64,000 bases of DNA from an uncultured Clostridia bacterium (GCA_910586765.1 CAJUJJ010000010.1:1-64000), one strand, 5' to 3'. Counted from the stretch's first letter, positions 44,557-53,100 are shown. A program made the numbers and translations. The notes: a model not told the origin generated them from the letters alone.

Positions 44557-45084
44557 ATGAAAAAAATAGCGAAATTTGAAAAAGTAAGTTTTGCACAATT
44601 TATAAAAGACTGGCAACAAGAATTTCCAAAAACAACACAAAAAGAATGTGAACAAATTTATCAAAATTTACTTTTACCTTGCCGTGCTACAAAAGGTTCC
44701 GCAGGATATGACTTTTTTACCCCCATTGATATAACACTTTCTCCTCAGCAGACAATCAAAATACCTACTGGTATTAGAGTACAAATTAATGATAGCTGGG
44801 TATTAAAGTGTTATCCTCGCAGTGGTTTAGGTTTTAAATATCGTTTGCAATTAAATAATACTGTAGGCATTATAGACAGCGATTATTATTTTTCTGACAA
44901 TGAAGGGCATATTTTTGCTAAAATTACAAATGACAGTAATGAAAACAAAACCGTTGTTATTTCAAAACAAACCAGTTTTATGCAAGGCATATTTGTAGAA
45001 TATGGCATTACAGTAGATGACAATGTAGAAGCAATTAGAAATGGTGGTTTTGGAAGCACTACAATATCAAATTCGAACACTTAA
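44557..45084 (+). CDS. dut: dUTPase family protein
   Basis: A 175-residue trimeric-dUTPase-like enzyme converting dUTP to dUMP. The five motifs are recognisable: SAGYDFF (motif 1), PRSGLG (2), GIIDSDYY (3), QGIFVEYGI (4) and RNGGFGSTT (5). A 45-residue N-terminal extension precedes the core. Motif 3 lacks the usual Arg after DSDY and the 3-4 region has an insert (FSDNEGHIFAKI), so it is a divergent member. It lies next to nrdDG, as expected for dNTP metabolism. Confidence 0.88.
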   Translation: MKKIAKFEKVSFAQFIKDWQQEFPKTTQKECEQIYQNLLLPCRATKGSAGYDFFTPIDITLSPQQTIKIPTGIRVQINDSWVLKCYPRSGLGFKYRLQLNNTVGIIDSDYYFSDNEGHIFAKITNDSNENKTVVISKQTSFMQGIFVEYGITVDDNVEAIRNGGFGSTTISNSNT

Positions 45085-45113
45085 TAATATGACCAAGAAA
45101 GGGAGTGTTGTAA

Positions 45114-45824
45114 TTGGTAGAATTGTTTACATTTGGCATAAATAATTGTTATGTACTTTCTGGAGAAAAATATGCTATACTCATTGATACTTGCCCAGAA
45201 CGTTATGCTGAAGCACTTTTTGAAACAATAAAACATAAAAATATTACATTACTCCTTATTACACACGGTCATACTGACCATATTGCTTGTGCAAAATATA
45301 TTTCTAAAAAACTGCATATTCCTATTGCAATGCACCAAAAAGACCAAATACTCATACAGCAGCCTTCTGCACAAAAAATGTCTGCACTGACTCCTTTGGG
45401 TATTGTAATGTGTCAAAAAATAAAACATCAAAAACCTGTAGCTTTTTTTGAGCCAGATATTTTTTTAACACATGGTCAGCGTTTAGAAGAATATGGTGTA
45501 AAAGGGAGAATATTTGCACTCTCTGGGCATACAGACGGTTCTGTAGGTGTTTGGACACCAAATAAAGAGTTTTTTGTAGGAGATGCTATGATGCACATAA
45601 GCCCTTTATTAAAGCCTTGTATTTATCACAATAAATTAGATATGGAACACAGTTTTTACAACATATGTCAAAGCGATGCCACAGCTATATATATGGGACA
45701 TGGCAAACCTATATTCCGACAAAATACATTGATAAAAAATTTAAAATTACAATATAAAATGTATACAAATTGTATTTCTATGGGCTGTCGTCAGCATATT
45801 GAAATACAAAAAAAGAAAAAATAA
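45114..45824 (+). CDS. Metallo-beta-lactamase-fold hydrolase
   Basis: A 236-residue MBL-fold protein with LLITHGHTDHIACAKY (HxHxDH) near residue 50, ALSGHTDGSVGVW near 140, FVGDAMMH near 155 and IYMGHGKPI near 200. Substrate unknown. The start is TTG 45114, nine bases after AAGGGAG. It is a different subgroup from the 41057 protein and is not its close paralog. Confidence 0.85.
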   Translation: MVELFTFGINNCYVLSGEKYAILIDTCPERYAEALFETIKHKNITLLLITHGHTDHIACAKYISKKLHIPIAMHQKDQILIQQPSAQKMSALTPLGIVMCQKIKHQKPVAFFEPDIFLTHGQRLEEYGVKGRIFALSGHTDGSVGVWTPNKEFFVGDAMMHISPLLKPCIYHNKLDMEHSFYNICQSDATAIYMGHGKPIFRQNTLIKNLKLQYKMYTNCISMGCRQHIEIQKKKK

Positions 45825-45827
45825 TAT
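45799..45827 (+). promoter_or_regulatory. yjdF: Promoter of the yjdF leader
   Basis: -35 TTGAAA (45799-45804), 17-base spacer, -10 TAATAT (45822-45827). It starts transcription near 45834, at the beginning of the structured leader. Confidence 0.55.
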
Positions 45828-45834
45828 TATTTGC

Positions 45835-45957
45835 AAAGGTAAAAACACAACAAGGTTGGTAGTCCTTGTGCAATCATAACAGTATTGTCAGTAGCCTTCC
45901 TCGCCTGTGCATATCGCACACAGGTCGTCCCTCCTTTGTTTATTACAAGGAGGAAGC
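45835..45957 (+). promoter_or_regulatory. yjdF: yjdF-type riboswitch (azaaromatic-sensing RNA)
   Basis: A ~120-base structured leader precedes a yjdF (DUF2992) gene, the standard position of the yjdF motif RNA, which binds azaaromatic compounds. Local helices are visible (GCCTGTG...CACAGG around 45912-45924). Its 3' end forms CCTCCTTTG (45930-45938) against CAAGGAGG (45946-45953), burying the ribosome binding site, so control at translation is likely. Assignment rests on gene context and the anti-ribosome-site hairpin; I could not run a covariance model. Confidence 0.75.
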
Positions 45958-45962
45958 ATACT

Positions 45963-46373
45963 ATGAAAGCAACATTTACTGTATTTTTTGAAGCACCTTT
46001 TTGGAAAGGCATTTATGAAAGAGAAGAACAAAATAAAATTTTTGTTGCTATAGTTGTTTTTGGAGCAGAACCAAAAGATATAGAAGTGATGCAGTTTTTA
46101 AACACCCATTTTCAGTCACTTCGTTTTACAAAATTACTTGAAACGCAACAAAAAACAAAAGTAATACAAAATTATAAAAGACTACAAAGAAATATCAAAA
46201 AGCAAACAACACAAAAAGGCATTAGCACAAAATCACAGCAGGCATTACAACAACAAAGAGAATTATTTAAAACAGAAAGAAAACAAAAATCAAATATACA
46301 AAAAAAATTGCTGCAAAAACAGCAATTTGAAATAAAACAGCAAAAAAAGAAACAAAAGAAAAAAGGACATTAA
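45963..46373 (+). CDS. yjdF: YjdF family protein (DUF2992)
   Basis: A 136-residue protein starting at ATG 45963. The family core is MKATFTVFFEAPFWKGIYER and IFVAIVVFGAEPKDIEVMQFL; the C-terminal half is a Lys/Gln-rich predicted helix ending KKQKKKGH. The biochemical role is unknown. In other Firmicutes the gene is governed by the azaaromatic riboswitch found here and is thought to help cells deal with such toxins. An upstream in-frame ATG at 45885 falls inside the riboswitch and is rejected. Confidence 0.9.
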   Translation: MKATFTVFFEAPFWKGIYEREEQNKIFVAIVVFGAEPKDIEVMQFLNTHFQSLRFTKLLETQQKTKVIQNYKRLQRNIKKQTTQKGISTKSQQALQQQRELFKTERKQKSNIQKKLLQKQQFEIKQQKKKQKKKGH

Positions 46374-46379
46374 AATAAT

Positions 46380-46583
46380 CAGTCTGTCAATAAAGTCAAA
46401 ACCTTGGGCGTTGCCCAAACCCACCAACTTTTTTGAAAAAAAGTTGGACAAAAAACTTTATTGGAAAAACTAACGTTTTTCTTTATAAAATCAATGTTTT
46501 TGAGGGTGCTGAACGTCTGGTGGACGTTCAGCATCGACCGAAGCGAAGCGTAGATATAGCCCTCAAGTTTTTTTGACAAGCTG
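46380..46583 (+). mobile_element. MITE-like structured intergenic element, copy 1
   Basis: A 204-bp element bounded by imperfect inverted ends: CAGTCTGTCAATAAA (46380-46394) and, at the other end, the complement of CAGCTTGTCAAAAAA (46569-46583), 12 of 15 identical. Inside are the hairpins TTGGGC/GCCCAA (46404-46418) and CCAACTTTTTT/AAAAAGTTGG (46424-46447). There is also a larger stem TTGAGGG/CCCTCAA (46500-46506 with 46560-46566) enclosing an 11-bp hairpin (46507-46533) and the conserved CGACCGAAGC linker. It shares ends and modules with copy 2. No open frame or transposase is present, and no clear target duplication is seen. Confidence 0.65.
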
Positions 46584-46622
46584 GTAATATAAATATAGAA
46601 AATTTTAATACAAAACACCAAT

Positions 46623-46666
46623 AAAAAAGAGATACACTCGTAATTTACTAATGTATCTCTTTTTTT
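46623..46666 (-). terminator. Intrinsic terminator of the dCache chemoreceptor gene
   Basis: AAAAAAGAGATAC / GTATCTCTTTTTTT just downstream of the minus-strand chemoreceptor gene. Confidence 0.85.
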
Positions 46667-46672
46667 ATGTTT

Positions 46673-48691
46673 TTAAGAGAGTTTAAATCGTTTGATTTCT
46701 TTTTCCATTACTTTAGCTTGTGAAGAAAGTACATTTACAGCAGCGGAAGTTTCTTCTGCGGAAGCAGAGTTTGTTGATACTACAGAAGAAATTTGTTCAA
46801 TGCCTATTGTAATTTGTGATATAGCATTAGACTGTTCTAATGACATTTTTGAAATTTCGTCTAATTCTGCAATAATAGAATTTGCACCTGCCACTACTTC
46901 ATTCATAGCAGAAGCAGCAGTATGAGCAATTTTTGTACTATCTGCAACAGCTTCTATTGTTTGTATAATTAACTGTGTTGTATTTTTAGCAGCTTCTGCA
47001 CTTTTTCCTGCAAGATTTCGCACTTCATCTGCAACAACAGCAAATCCTTTTCCTGCTGTACCTGCTCTAGCAGCTTCTACAGCGGCATTCAAAGCAAGTA
47101 TATTTGTTTGGAAAGCAATATCTTCAATCGTTTTAATAATTGCTTCAATCTGGGAAGAAAATTCATTGATATGTTGTATAGAATATAACACTTCCTTCAT
47201 TTTTTTATCACTGATGCTAATATGCTCTCCTACAGAAATAGCCTGTTGATTTGCATTTTCTGCTCTTTGTGCACTGACTTCTACATGGTGAGAAACATCA
47301 TTAAGAGAAGCAGCAAGTTGTTCTACTGCACTCGCCTGTTCTGTAGCCCCTTGTGCCAAGGCAAGTGCATTATCAGACATATGCATAGAGTTTTCTAATA
47401 CTTTGTCAGAAGACCTTGAAACGTGGCTTAATGTAGTTGTTAAATTTGTTCTAATTTCTAAAAGAGAATCTTTAATTTTAGAAAATTCTCCTGTATAGTC
47501 ATTTTCAAGTGTAAAAACAAGATTGCCCAATGAAATTTGACTTAATACATTTGCAATTTCATCTATATAAACAATATATTTTTTTAGTTGTTCTACTGTT
47601 TTAGAAAAGGCAACAGAAACTTGACCTGTTTCATCAGAAGAATGAACGTCCATTGTAACATCTAAATTGCCCTCTGCAATAGATTGTGCTGTATTTCTTA
47701 ATGATACCAAAGGTTTTATAATCATTTTGGAGAGTATGAAAACACAAATTGCCATTATAATTAAACTAATAAAAAATGCTCCATCAATTTGTTTTGTAAT
47801 GCTTTTATGAACAGCCATTGCTTCATCTTCAGGCATACAAGTTAATACCATAAATCCAGTATCGCCAATTTCAGTTAAAGAACCATAATATTCTGTATTA
47901 TCAATACTAAAAGTATAATCACCAAAAGTAGCATTTGAAACTGCCGATTTCATATCAGATGAAAAATTTGTTTCTGAGAAATTTTGATTTACATATGCAC
48001 TATTTGGGTGATACAATATTGTTCCTGCTGGGCCTAAACAAACTAAAAAACCAGTATCCCCTACTATGTAATTATTCATAATTTTAACAATACTGTCTAA
48101 ACTCATATCAATAGCAGAAACACCTATTACATTATCTGTATTTGTTTCTGTAATAGGAGCAGCGATTGTAACTACAGTTTTGCCTGTATTAATATCTGTA
48201 TAAGGCAATGTAATAAATGTTTTATTAGAAGTAACTGCTTCATACCAAGGTCTGGAAGCAATATCATAATTAGGACCTGTAATATAGCCATCAGACATCA
48301 TAAATTGTGCTGAGTCAACATCAGCAATAAAAACAGATAATACTGTATCAGAGTCTATTTGTTGTTGTTTTGTTACAGTTTGTTGGACAGAAGGAAATAA
48401 AGGTGCATCAGCTAGTGCTGTATTTGGTGGTGTTTGAAGTAATAATTGTTCAATATTGCAATCTGCCGCAATCGTTTCTACTTTCGCAATATGCTGTGAA
48501 AAGAATTCATTTGCCTCATTAGAAACTGCAATGGCATCAGCAGATAATTGTTCTACTATGAGATTTTGTGTAGAATTTCCAACAGAATTTGTAATAAACA
48601 TACCTGTTAATATAAATACAATAAGGTTTGGTAGTAGTATTCCCCCTAACATTTTTAAGCGTAAACTAATAAATTTTTTTTTCGTTTTCAT
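46673..48691 (-). CDS. Methyl-accepting chemotaxis protein with dCache sensor
   Basis: A 672-residue chemoreceptor from ATG 48691. A first membrane helix (~13-34) is followed by a ~270-residue extracellular dCache domain (ASRPWYEAVTSNKTFITLPYTD, VVTIAAPI, VIGVSAIDMSLDSIVKIM, GDTGFLVCLGPAGTILYHP), a second helix (DGAFFISLIIMAICVFILSKMII), HAMP, and the signalling hairpin EDIAFQTNILALNAAVEAA. The PWY...YTD pattern recalls amino-acid-binding dCache domains, but the ligand is uncertain. Its cytoplasmic half is very similar to the 10301-12070 receptor. Confidence 0.94.
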   Translation of the reverse strand: MKTKKKFISLRLKMLGGILLPNLIVFILTGMFITNSVGNSTQNLIVEQLSADAIAVSNEANEFFSQHIAKVETIAADCNIEQLLLQTPPNTALADAPLFPSVQQTVTKQQQIDSDTVLSVFIADVDSAQFMMSDGYITGPNYDIASRPWYEAVTSNKTFITLPYTDINTGKTVVTIAAPITETNTDNVIGVSAIDMSLDSIVKIMNNYIVGDTGFLVCLGPAGTILYHPNSAYVNQNFSETNFSSDMKSAVSNATFGDYTFSIDNTEYYGSLTEIGDTGFMVLTCMPEDEAMAVHKSITKQIDGAFFISLIIMAICVFILSKMIIKPLVSLRNTAQSIAEGNLDVTMDVHSSDETGQVSVAFSKTVEQLKKYIVYIDEIANVLSQISLGNLVFTLENDYTGEFSKIKDSLLEIRTNLTTTLSHVSRSSDKVLENSMHMSDNALALAQGATEQASAVEQLAASLNDVSHHVEVSAQRAENANQQAISVGEHISISDKKMKEVLYSIQHINEFSSQIEAIIKTIEDIAFQTNILALNAAVEAARAGTAGKGFAVVADEVRNLAGKSAEAAKNTTQLIIQTIEAVADSTKIAHTAASAMNEVVAGANSIIAELDEISKMSLEQSNAISQITIGIEQISSVVSTNSASAEETSAAVNVLSSQAKVMEKEIKRFKLS

Positions 48692-49077
48692 TGTGTCCAA
48701 CCCCTTCAATTTTATCTTTTCGATAAATAATATAATAACAAAATTATAGCAAAAAACAATACATTTTTCAATATAATATAACAAAATATCTAAACAAATA
48801 TCATAGAGATTATCCATATTGAATAAATGTTTTTTTATTAATACAAATAGTGTTACATAAAATACAAAAACAATAGCATAGTCATATAGTATTTTTTAGT
48901 GAATATAATACAAAAATACAAAAATAAAATACTGATAAATATTTAACAATATAAAATCATACAAGCAATAATAACACCACTGAAATCGTAAGAATTTTGT
49001 AATAATTCTATAGTAAAATTATGTTATAATTTGTTATATAGTAAATGGTGTATGAAATACAAAGGGAGTGTGTATGA
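48692..49077. other. Intergenic region between divergent chemoreceptor and serpin genes
   Basis: AT-rich, without a gene. It holds the chemoreceptor promoter (48743-48771) and, for the serpin, a -10-like TATAAT at 49025-49030 without a well-spaced -35. I see nothing else. Confidence 0.6.
48743..48771 (-). promoter_or_regulatory. Promoter of the dCache chemoreceptor gene
   Basis: On the minus strand: -35 TTGAAA (complement of 48766-48771), 17-base spacer, -10 TATAAT (complement of 48743-48748). It is of sigma-A rather than sigma-D type. Confidence 0.65.
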
Positions 49078-50643
49078 ATGAAAAAGAAATTTTTTAAAAC
49101 AATGCTAGTTTGTTTGGGAATATTGGGAAGCTGCTACACTACAACATTCGCTATGGAAAAGGCAGATGTAGATTTATATTATTTAGGTAGAAATGCGAAA
49201 TTAGACAATGCCATTTATGTAGAAGATAATACTTATTTTATACCACTGAGAGAATGTGCAGAGCAAATTGGTTATACAGTAGATTATATTCCATCTGTCA
49301 TTACATTGACAGATAAATTTGGAAACAAAATAGAGTATCGTTTAGACAGTAATACGATTTTTGTACATGGGAAACCATCAGGCAAATTTGATATAAAAAA
49401 CATAAATGGTATATCTTATGTAAACATAAATGCTTTTTATGATTTAATAAGTATTGATATAAAAGAAATACAAAACAACGGCAAAAAAGCATTACGCATT
49501 TCAAATAGCAGAAAAATACTTAAAAAAAATAACTTTCATAACAGTATTTCATTTTTAAATGTGGTAGAAAAAAATAAAAATGGTGTTATTTCTCCTATTA
49601 GTATAAAAATGTCACTAGCTATGATAGCAAATGGTACAACAGGACAAACACAACAAGAAATATTAAATACATTAGGTTATTCTAGTATAGAACAATGTAA
49701 TCAATTTATTTCAGAAGCATTAAATTGGACAGTAGAGGAAAGAAGGTCAGATTATGCAGATTTAAACAATAATCAAGGCAGTATTCATTTTGCAAATAGC
49801 TTGTGGTACAACAACAATACACAAAATACAAAAGACACTATTTTTAATGAAAATTTTAACAATCGTATACAATCTGTTTTTAAAGGAGTGGCAAATGTTG
49901 TCACACCAGATACAGCAGTAGCGATAATAAATGAATGGATAGAACAACAAACAAATGGTATGATAAAAAATATGATTTCAGATGAAAATTTTCAAACAGC
50001 TTTAGTTAACACAACTTATTTTAAATGCTGTTGGGAAGAAGAATTTAAAAATGAAAATACTAAAAAAGATATTTTTTATAATATAGACAATACACAATCA
50101 GAAACAGATTTTATAAATGGAACACCCCATAATGAACCATATTATTGTGAAGCAAATGGTTGGCAAATGTTAGGCTTGCCTTATAGCGACAAGAAATATA
50201 CTATGTATTTGTTTTTACCTGAAAAAGGAAAAGAATTGACACTTGATAATGATACCATAAATACATTGCTTTGTTTTCAAGAACAACTAAAAGTAAAAGT
50301 AACTATGCCAAAATTTACTACAGAACAAAGCTATGACTTTACAGACACATTAAAAGCAATGGGTATCAATGCGATGTTCCAAAATAGTAATGACTTCAGT
50401 GGTATGTATACAGAAGGAAATCAGATGTGTATATCAGATGTATTACAAAAAACAAAAATTATAGTAAATGAACAAGGTACAGAAGCTGCTAGTGGCACAA
50501 TATCTGCCAGCAGGGGAGGAATGAATATGGACGAACCAGCAGTATTTAGAGCAGATAGACCTTTTATTTATATGATTACAGCACATCACTATGATACAGA
50601 AGAAGTGCTTTTTATAGGACAATATGTTACAGCAAAACAATAA
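49078..50643 (+). CDS. Secreted serpin with N-terminal copper-amine-oxidase-N-like domain
   Basis: A 521-residue exported protease inhibitor. Signal peptide ~1-25 (CYTTTFA). Residues ~30-145 form a PF07833-like domain (NTYFIPLRECAEQIGYTVDY...ITLTDKFGNKIEYR, then a second module). The serpin domain follows from ~155: NGVISPISIKMSLAMIANGTTGQT, LVNTTYFKCCWEEEF, and the hinge VNEQGTEAASGT near 462. The reactive loop runs TISASRGGMNMDEPAVFRADRPF; counting from the hinge Glu gives Gly-Met as P1-P1'. The short-side-chain hinge indicates an inhibitory serpin. Start behind GGGAGTG. Confidence 0.93.
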   Translation: MKKKFFKTMLVCLGILGSCYTTTFAMEKADVDLYYLGRNAKLDNAIYVEDNTYFIPLRECAEQIGYTVDYIPSVITLTDKFGNKIEYRLDSNTIFVHGKPSGKFDIKNINGISYVNINAFYDLISIDIKEIQNNGKKALRISNSRKILKKNNFHNSISFLNVVEKNKNGVISPISIKMSLAMIANGTTGQTQQEILNTLGYSSIEQCNQFISEALNWTVEERRSDYADLNNNQGSIHFANSLWYNNNTQNTKDTIFNENFNNRIQSVFKGVANVVTPDTAVAIINEWIEQQTNGMIKNMISDENFQTALVNTTYFKCCWEEEFKNENTKKDIFYNIDNTQSETDFINGTPHNEPYYCEANGWQMLGLPYSDKKYTMYLFLPEKGKELTLDNDTINTLLCFQEQLKVKVTMPKFTTEQSYDFTDTLKAMGINAMFQNSNDFSGMYTEGNQMCISDVLQKTKIIVNEQGTEAASGTISASRGGMNMDEPAVFRADRPFIYMITAHHYDTEEVLFIGQYVTAKQ

Positions 50644-50655
50644 TATAATAAACAG

Positions 50656-50693
50656 AAAAAGGCTTTACTCTTTATAACAAGAGAGCCTTTTTT
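50656..50693. terminator. Bidirectional intrinsic terminator
   Basis: AAAAAGGCTTTACTCTT pairs with AAGAGAGCCTTTTTT (small bulge) between the convergent serpin and AI-2E genes. Confidence 0.75.
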
Positions 50694-50698
50694 GATAT

Positions 50699-51790
50699 TT
50701 ATTTTGGTTTGTTTTGATGAAGCAGTTTTTCAACATCTACTGTTTCACTTGCCTGATAAACTGCTTTCAGCAATACCGCCAATATAGGCCCTATAATCAT
50801 ACCCAAAAATCCTATACATTTTAATCCAATATACATTGAAATGAGTATCAATAGAGGGTGTAAGCCTATTTGTGTACCCAATATTTTAGGCTGCATAATT
50901 TGTCTCATAAAATTAACACAAAGATATATAATAATGTAGCCTACAGCAACAGAAGGTTTTCCTATAATCATATAAATTACAGCACCTGGCCATAATATAA
51001 ATCCGCTTCCAAAAAAAGGCAGAGCATCAATAAAACTAATGATAACACTTAAAAGCAGTGCATAAGGAGAACGAAGCAGCAGCAATCCTATAATACAAAT
51101 GACAAATGTATAAAACATCAATATACATTGTGTTTTGACATAACCTAATATAGAATATTTTAACTGTTCTTTTGCTTCTTTGAGCTGTCCTTCAAATAAT
51201 GTATGAAAATGTTTATGAGTAAAAGCAGAAATTAATGTTTTATCTTTTGTAAAAAAATATGCTGAAATCAATGCTACAATAATAATCATAACAATATTTG
51301 GTATTGCCTTTAAAATATTAAAAGATTGACTTCCTCCACTTTGTATAATAGAGGGCAAAATTCCTAAAAGAGTATTCAATGAAGTTGCCAAGTAAGGGCG
51401 TAAATCTACAGGAAAATGCTGCATAATATTGTCTACATCACTAGATATTTTTTGTATTGAAATTTGCAAATCTTGTATATAAACAGGTAAATTTTGATAA
51501 AAAAGCTGTGCCTCTGTGTACAGCTTTTTCCATAAACCAAATACAATTACAGCAAAAAATCCTATTAAAAGTAATATAGATAGAAAGCTGCCTATCCAAC
51601 GAGGAATATTTGCCTTTTTTTCTAAAAAATTTACAAATGGTGTAAATAATAAACTAAACAACCAACCTATAAAAAAGGGTGCTATAAATTGAAATAAATA
51701 TTGAAAAAATATATAAACAGAAAGTATCGTAACGAATAATATGCTACTATGTTTTAATAACACTCTGTTTTGTTTCAAAAAGTTTTTCAT
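50699..51790 (-). CDS. AI-2E family (PF01594) transporter-like membrane protein
   Basis: A 363-residue protein with about eight hydrophobic helices: FQYLFQFIAPFFIGWLFSLLF near the N terminus, a soluble middle segment, and the conserved LLLSVIISFIDALPFFGSG and MQPKILGTQIGLHPLLILISMYIG near the C terminus. Members include the YtvI-like proteins of spore formers and diverse exporters; actual substrate unknown. Ribosome binding site GGAGCA, slightly weak. Confidence 0.9.
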   Translation of the reverse strand: MKNFLKQNRVLLKHSSILFVTILSVYIFFQYLFQFIAPFFIGWLFSLLFTPFVNFLEKKANIPRWIGSFLSILLLIGFFAVIVFGLWKKLYTEAQLFYQNLPVYIQDLQISIQKISSDVDNIMQHFPVDLRPYLATSLNTLLGILPSIIQSGGSQSFNILKAIPNIVMIIIVALISAYFFTKDKTLISAFTHKHFHTLFEGQLKEAKEQLKYSILGYVKTQCILMFYTFVICIIGLLLLRSPYALLLSVIISFIDALPFFGSGFILWPGAVIYMIIGKPSVAVGYIIIYLCVNFMRQIMQPKILGTQIGLHPLLILISMYIGLKCIGFLGMIIGPILAVLLKAVYQASETVDVEKLLHQNKPK

Positions 51791-51831
51791 GCAAAAATGC
51801 TCCTTTGTTTTATTGCCTTAATATTTCATAT

Positions 51832-51884
51832 GTTGATAAAATCAACACATAAATACGAAAATAAAAATTCGACAGTATTTATGT
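51832..51884. repeat. Two adjacent palindromes between exporter genes
   Basis: GTTGAT-aaa-ATCAAC-type hairpin (51832-51846, 3-4 base loop) is followed by ACATAAATAC / GTATTTATGT arms (51847-51856 with 51875-51884) enclosing CGAA/TTCG. The second ends one base before the ThrE_2 stop codon. It may act as a terminator or mRNA 3' stabiliser, though no T-run follows. Confidence 0.55.
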
Positions 51885-51885
51885 A

Positions 51886-52320
51886 CTACTTTGAAGGAAC
51901 ACGAAACATAGACTGCGGCAATGACAGTATTAATATAGAACCTATAGCGATTGCTGCGGCTAATTTTAAAGCCATAACCCCCTGTCCAAAACAATATAAA
52001 AGGTCATTACTCAATATACCCGACATAGCATTATAAATATTCATACCAGGCACAAGAGGTAATATACCTGCAATATGATACATTGTAGAAGGCTCTAAGC
52101 GAACAGAAGAAAGAAAACGGCATACGATTGTAACAACTAATGTTGCAAGAAATGTCGCAAGTACCTGTTGTGAAAGCATTTGATTTACAAAAAAGTAAAC
52201 TCCCCAACTAACACTGCCAGAAATACCACAAAAAGGCAGTTCTTTTTTAGGGGCATTAAATATAATAGAAAATGCAATACAAGCCAAAAAAGCCATTACA
52301 ATTTGAAATATTACCTCCAT
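51886..52320 (-). CDS. Threonine/serine exporter family, small subunit (ThrE_2)
   Basis: A 144-residue membrane protein with four helices and the conserved LEPSTMYHIAGILPLVPGMNIYNAM. In this family a long ThrE is often split into this small part and the larger DUF1212 part, encoded by the adjacent gene 3 bases upstream. The pair probably makes one exporter of Thr/Ser or similar compounds. Confidence 0.9.
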   Translation of the reverse strand: MEVIFQIVMAFLACIAFSIIFNAPKKELPFCGISGSVSWGVYFFVNQMLSQQVLATFLATLVVTIVCRFLSSVRLEPSTMYHIAGILPLVPGMNIYNAMSGILSNDLLYCFGQGVMALKLAAAIAIGSILILSLPQSMFRVPSK

Positions 52321-52323
52321 AAA

Positions 52324-53100
52324 TTAAATACCTCCCAGCATAGACAATATGTTATGATAAAATGTCAATACAATACCAACTCCTCCAGCAATAGATGTTG
52401 CAATTAAAAATGCTTCCATAATTTTAGAAGTACCGCTTAAAAAATTAGACTCCATAACATCACGTATTGCATTTGTTAATGTAACACCAGGCAGCAATGT
52501 CATAATACTTCCTACAATAATTAAGCTATATTGATTTCCCAATCCAGAAATATAAAAAAGCACTGCAAAAATTGCAGTATAAGCACCACCAAAAAGAGAA
52601 CGCAAAAAATAAGGTACGTTTTTTCGAGATAAAAAACTCATAAAAAGCCCCAATAAAACACCTGTAATAAAAGCACTAATACTATCTCCTATAGTACCCT
52701 TTAACATTAATGTAAAAGCACCAGAGGCAATACCATAAGAAAGTATATTTAAAAAACCAGAAAAAAGTGGCTCGTTATATATAGTATATAATTGTTGATA
52801 AGCCTCTTCAATAGGAATTTCTCCTGCTGTAAAGCGGCGTGACAAATCATTTACACGACATATTTTAGCAAAGTCAGTGCTGCGAGAAGGTGCTTTTCTT
52901 GACATAGTAAGACAGCCAGAAAGAGGGCTGTGAATACTTACTATCAATACATTTGAAAATGTAATTGCCTCTGGCAGATTTTCCCCTCCCATAGAGAGTA
53001 TACGCTCCATAGTATCTTCTACTCTGTGCGTTTCTGCACCAGCAGCTAACATAATTTCTCCTGCATCTAATGCTAAATTTAAAAGCATATTATCGTCCAT
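52324..53100 (-). CDS. Threonine/serine exporter family, large subunit (ThrE)
   Basis: A 258-residue protein starting at ATG 53100 behind AAAGGAGATG. N-terminal soluble domain with the family motif AGEIMLAAGAETHRVEDTMERI, then about five helices including GSIMTLLPGVTLTNAIRDVMESNFLSG. Partner of the small subunit downstream. An upstream in-frame ATG at 53211 adds an unrelated extension and is rejected. Confidence 0.92.
   Translation of the reverse strand: MDDNMLLNLALDAGEIMLAAGAETHRVEDTMERILSMGGENLPEAITFSNVLIVSIHSPLSGCLTMSRKAPSRSTDFAKICRVNDLSRRFTAGEIPIEEAYQQLYTIYNEPLFSGFLNILSYGIASGAFTLMLKGTIGDSISAFITGVLLGLFMSFLSRKNVPYFLRSLFGGAYTAIFAVLFYISGLGNQYSLIIVGSIMTLLPGVTLTNAIRDVMESNFLSGTSKIMEAFLIATSIAGGVGIVLTFYHNILSMLGGI

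Noticed and set aside
45827..46012. Minus-strand frame, and an N-terminal extension of yjdF from 45885
   Set aside because: Both overlap the riboswitch. The proper yjdF start at 45963 has the AAGGAGG and the family N terminus.
46379..46621. An open frame of about 80 codons on the minus strand covering element copy 1
   Set aside because: It runs through the inverted ends, hairpins and linker of the structured repeat, has no ribosome binding site, and has no counterpart in copy 2.
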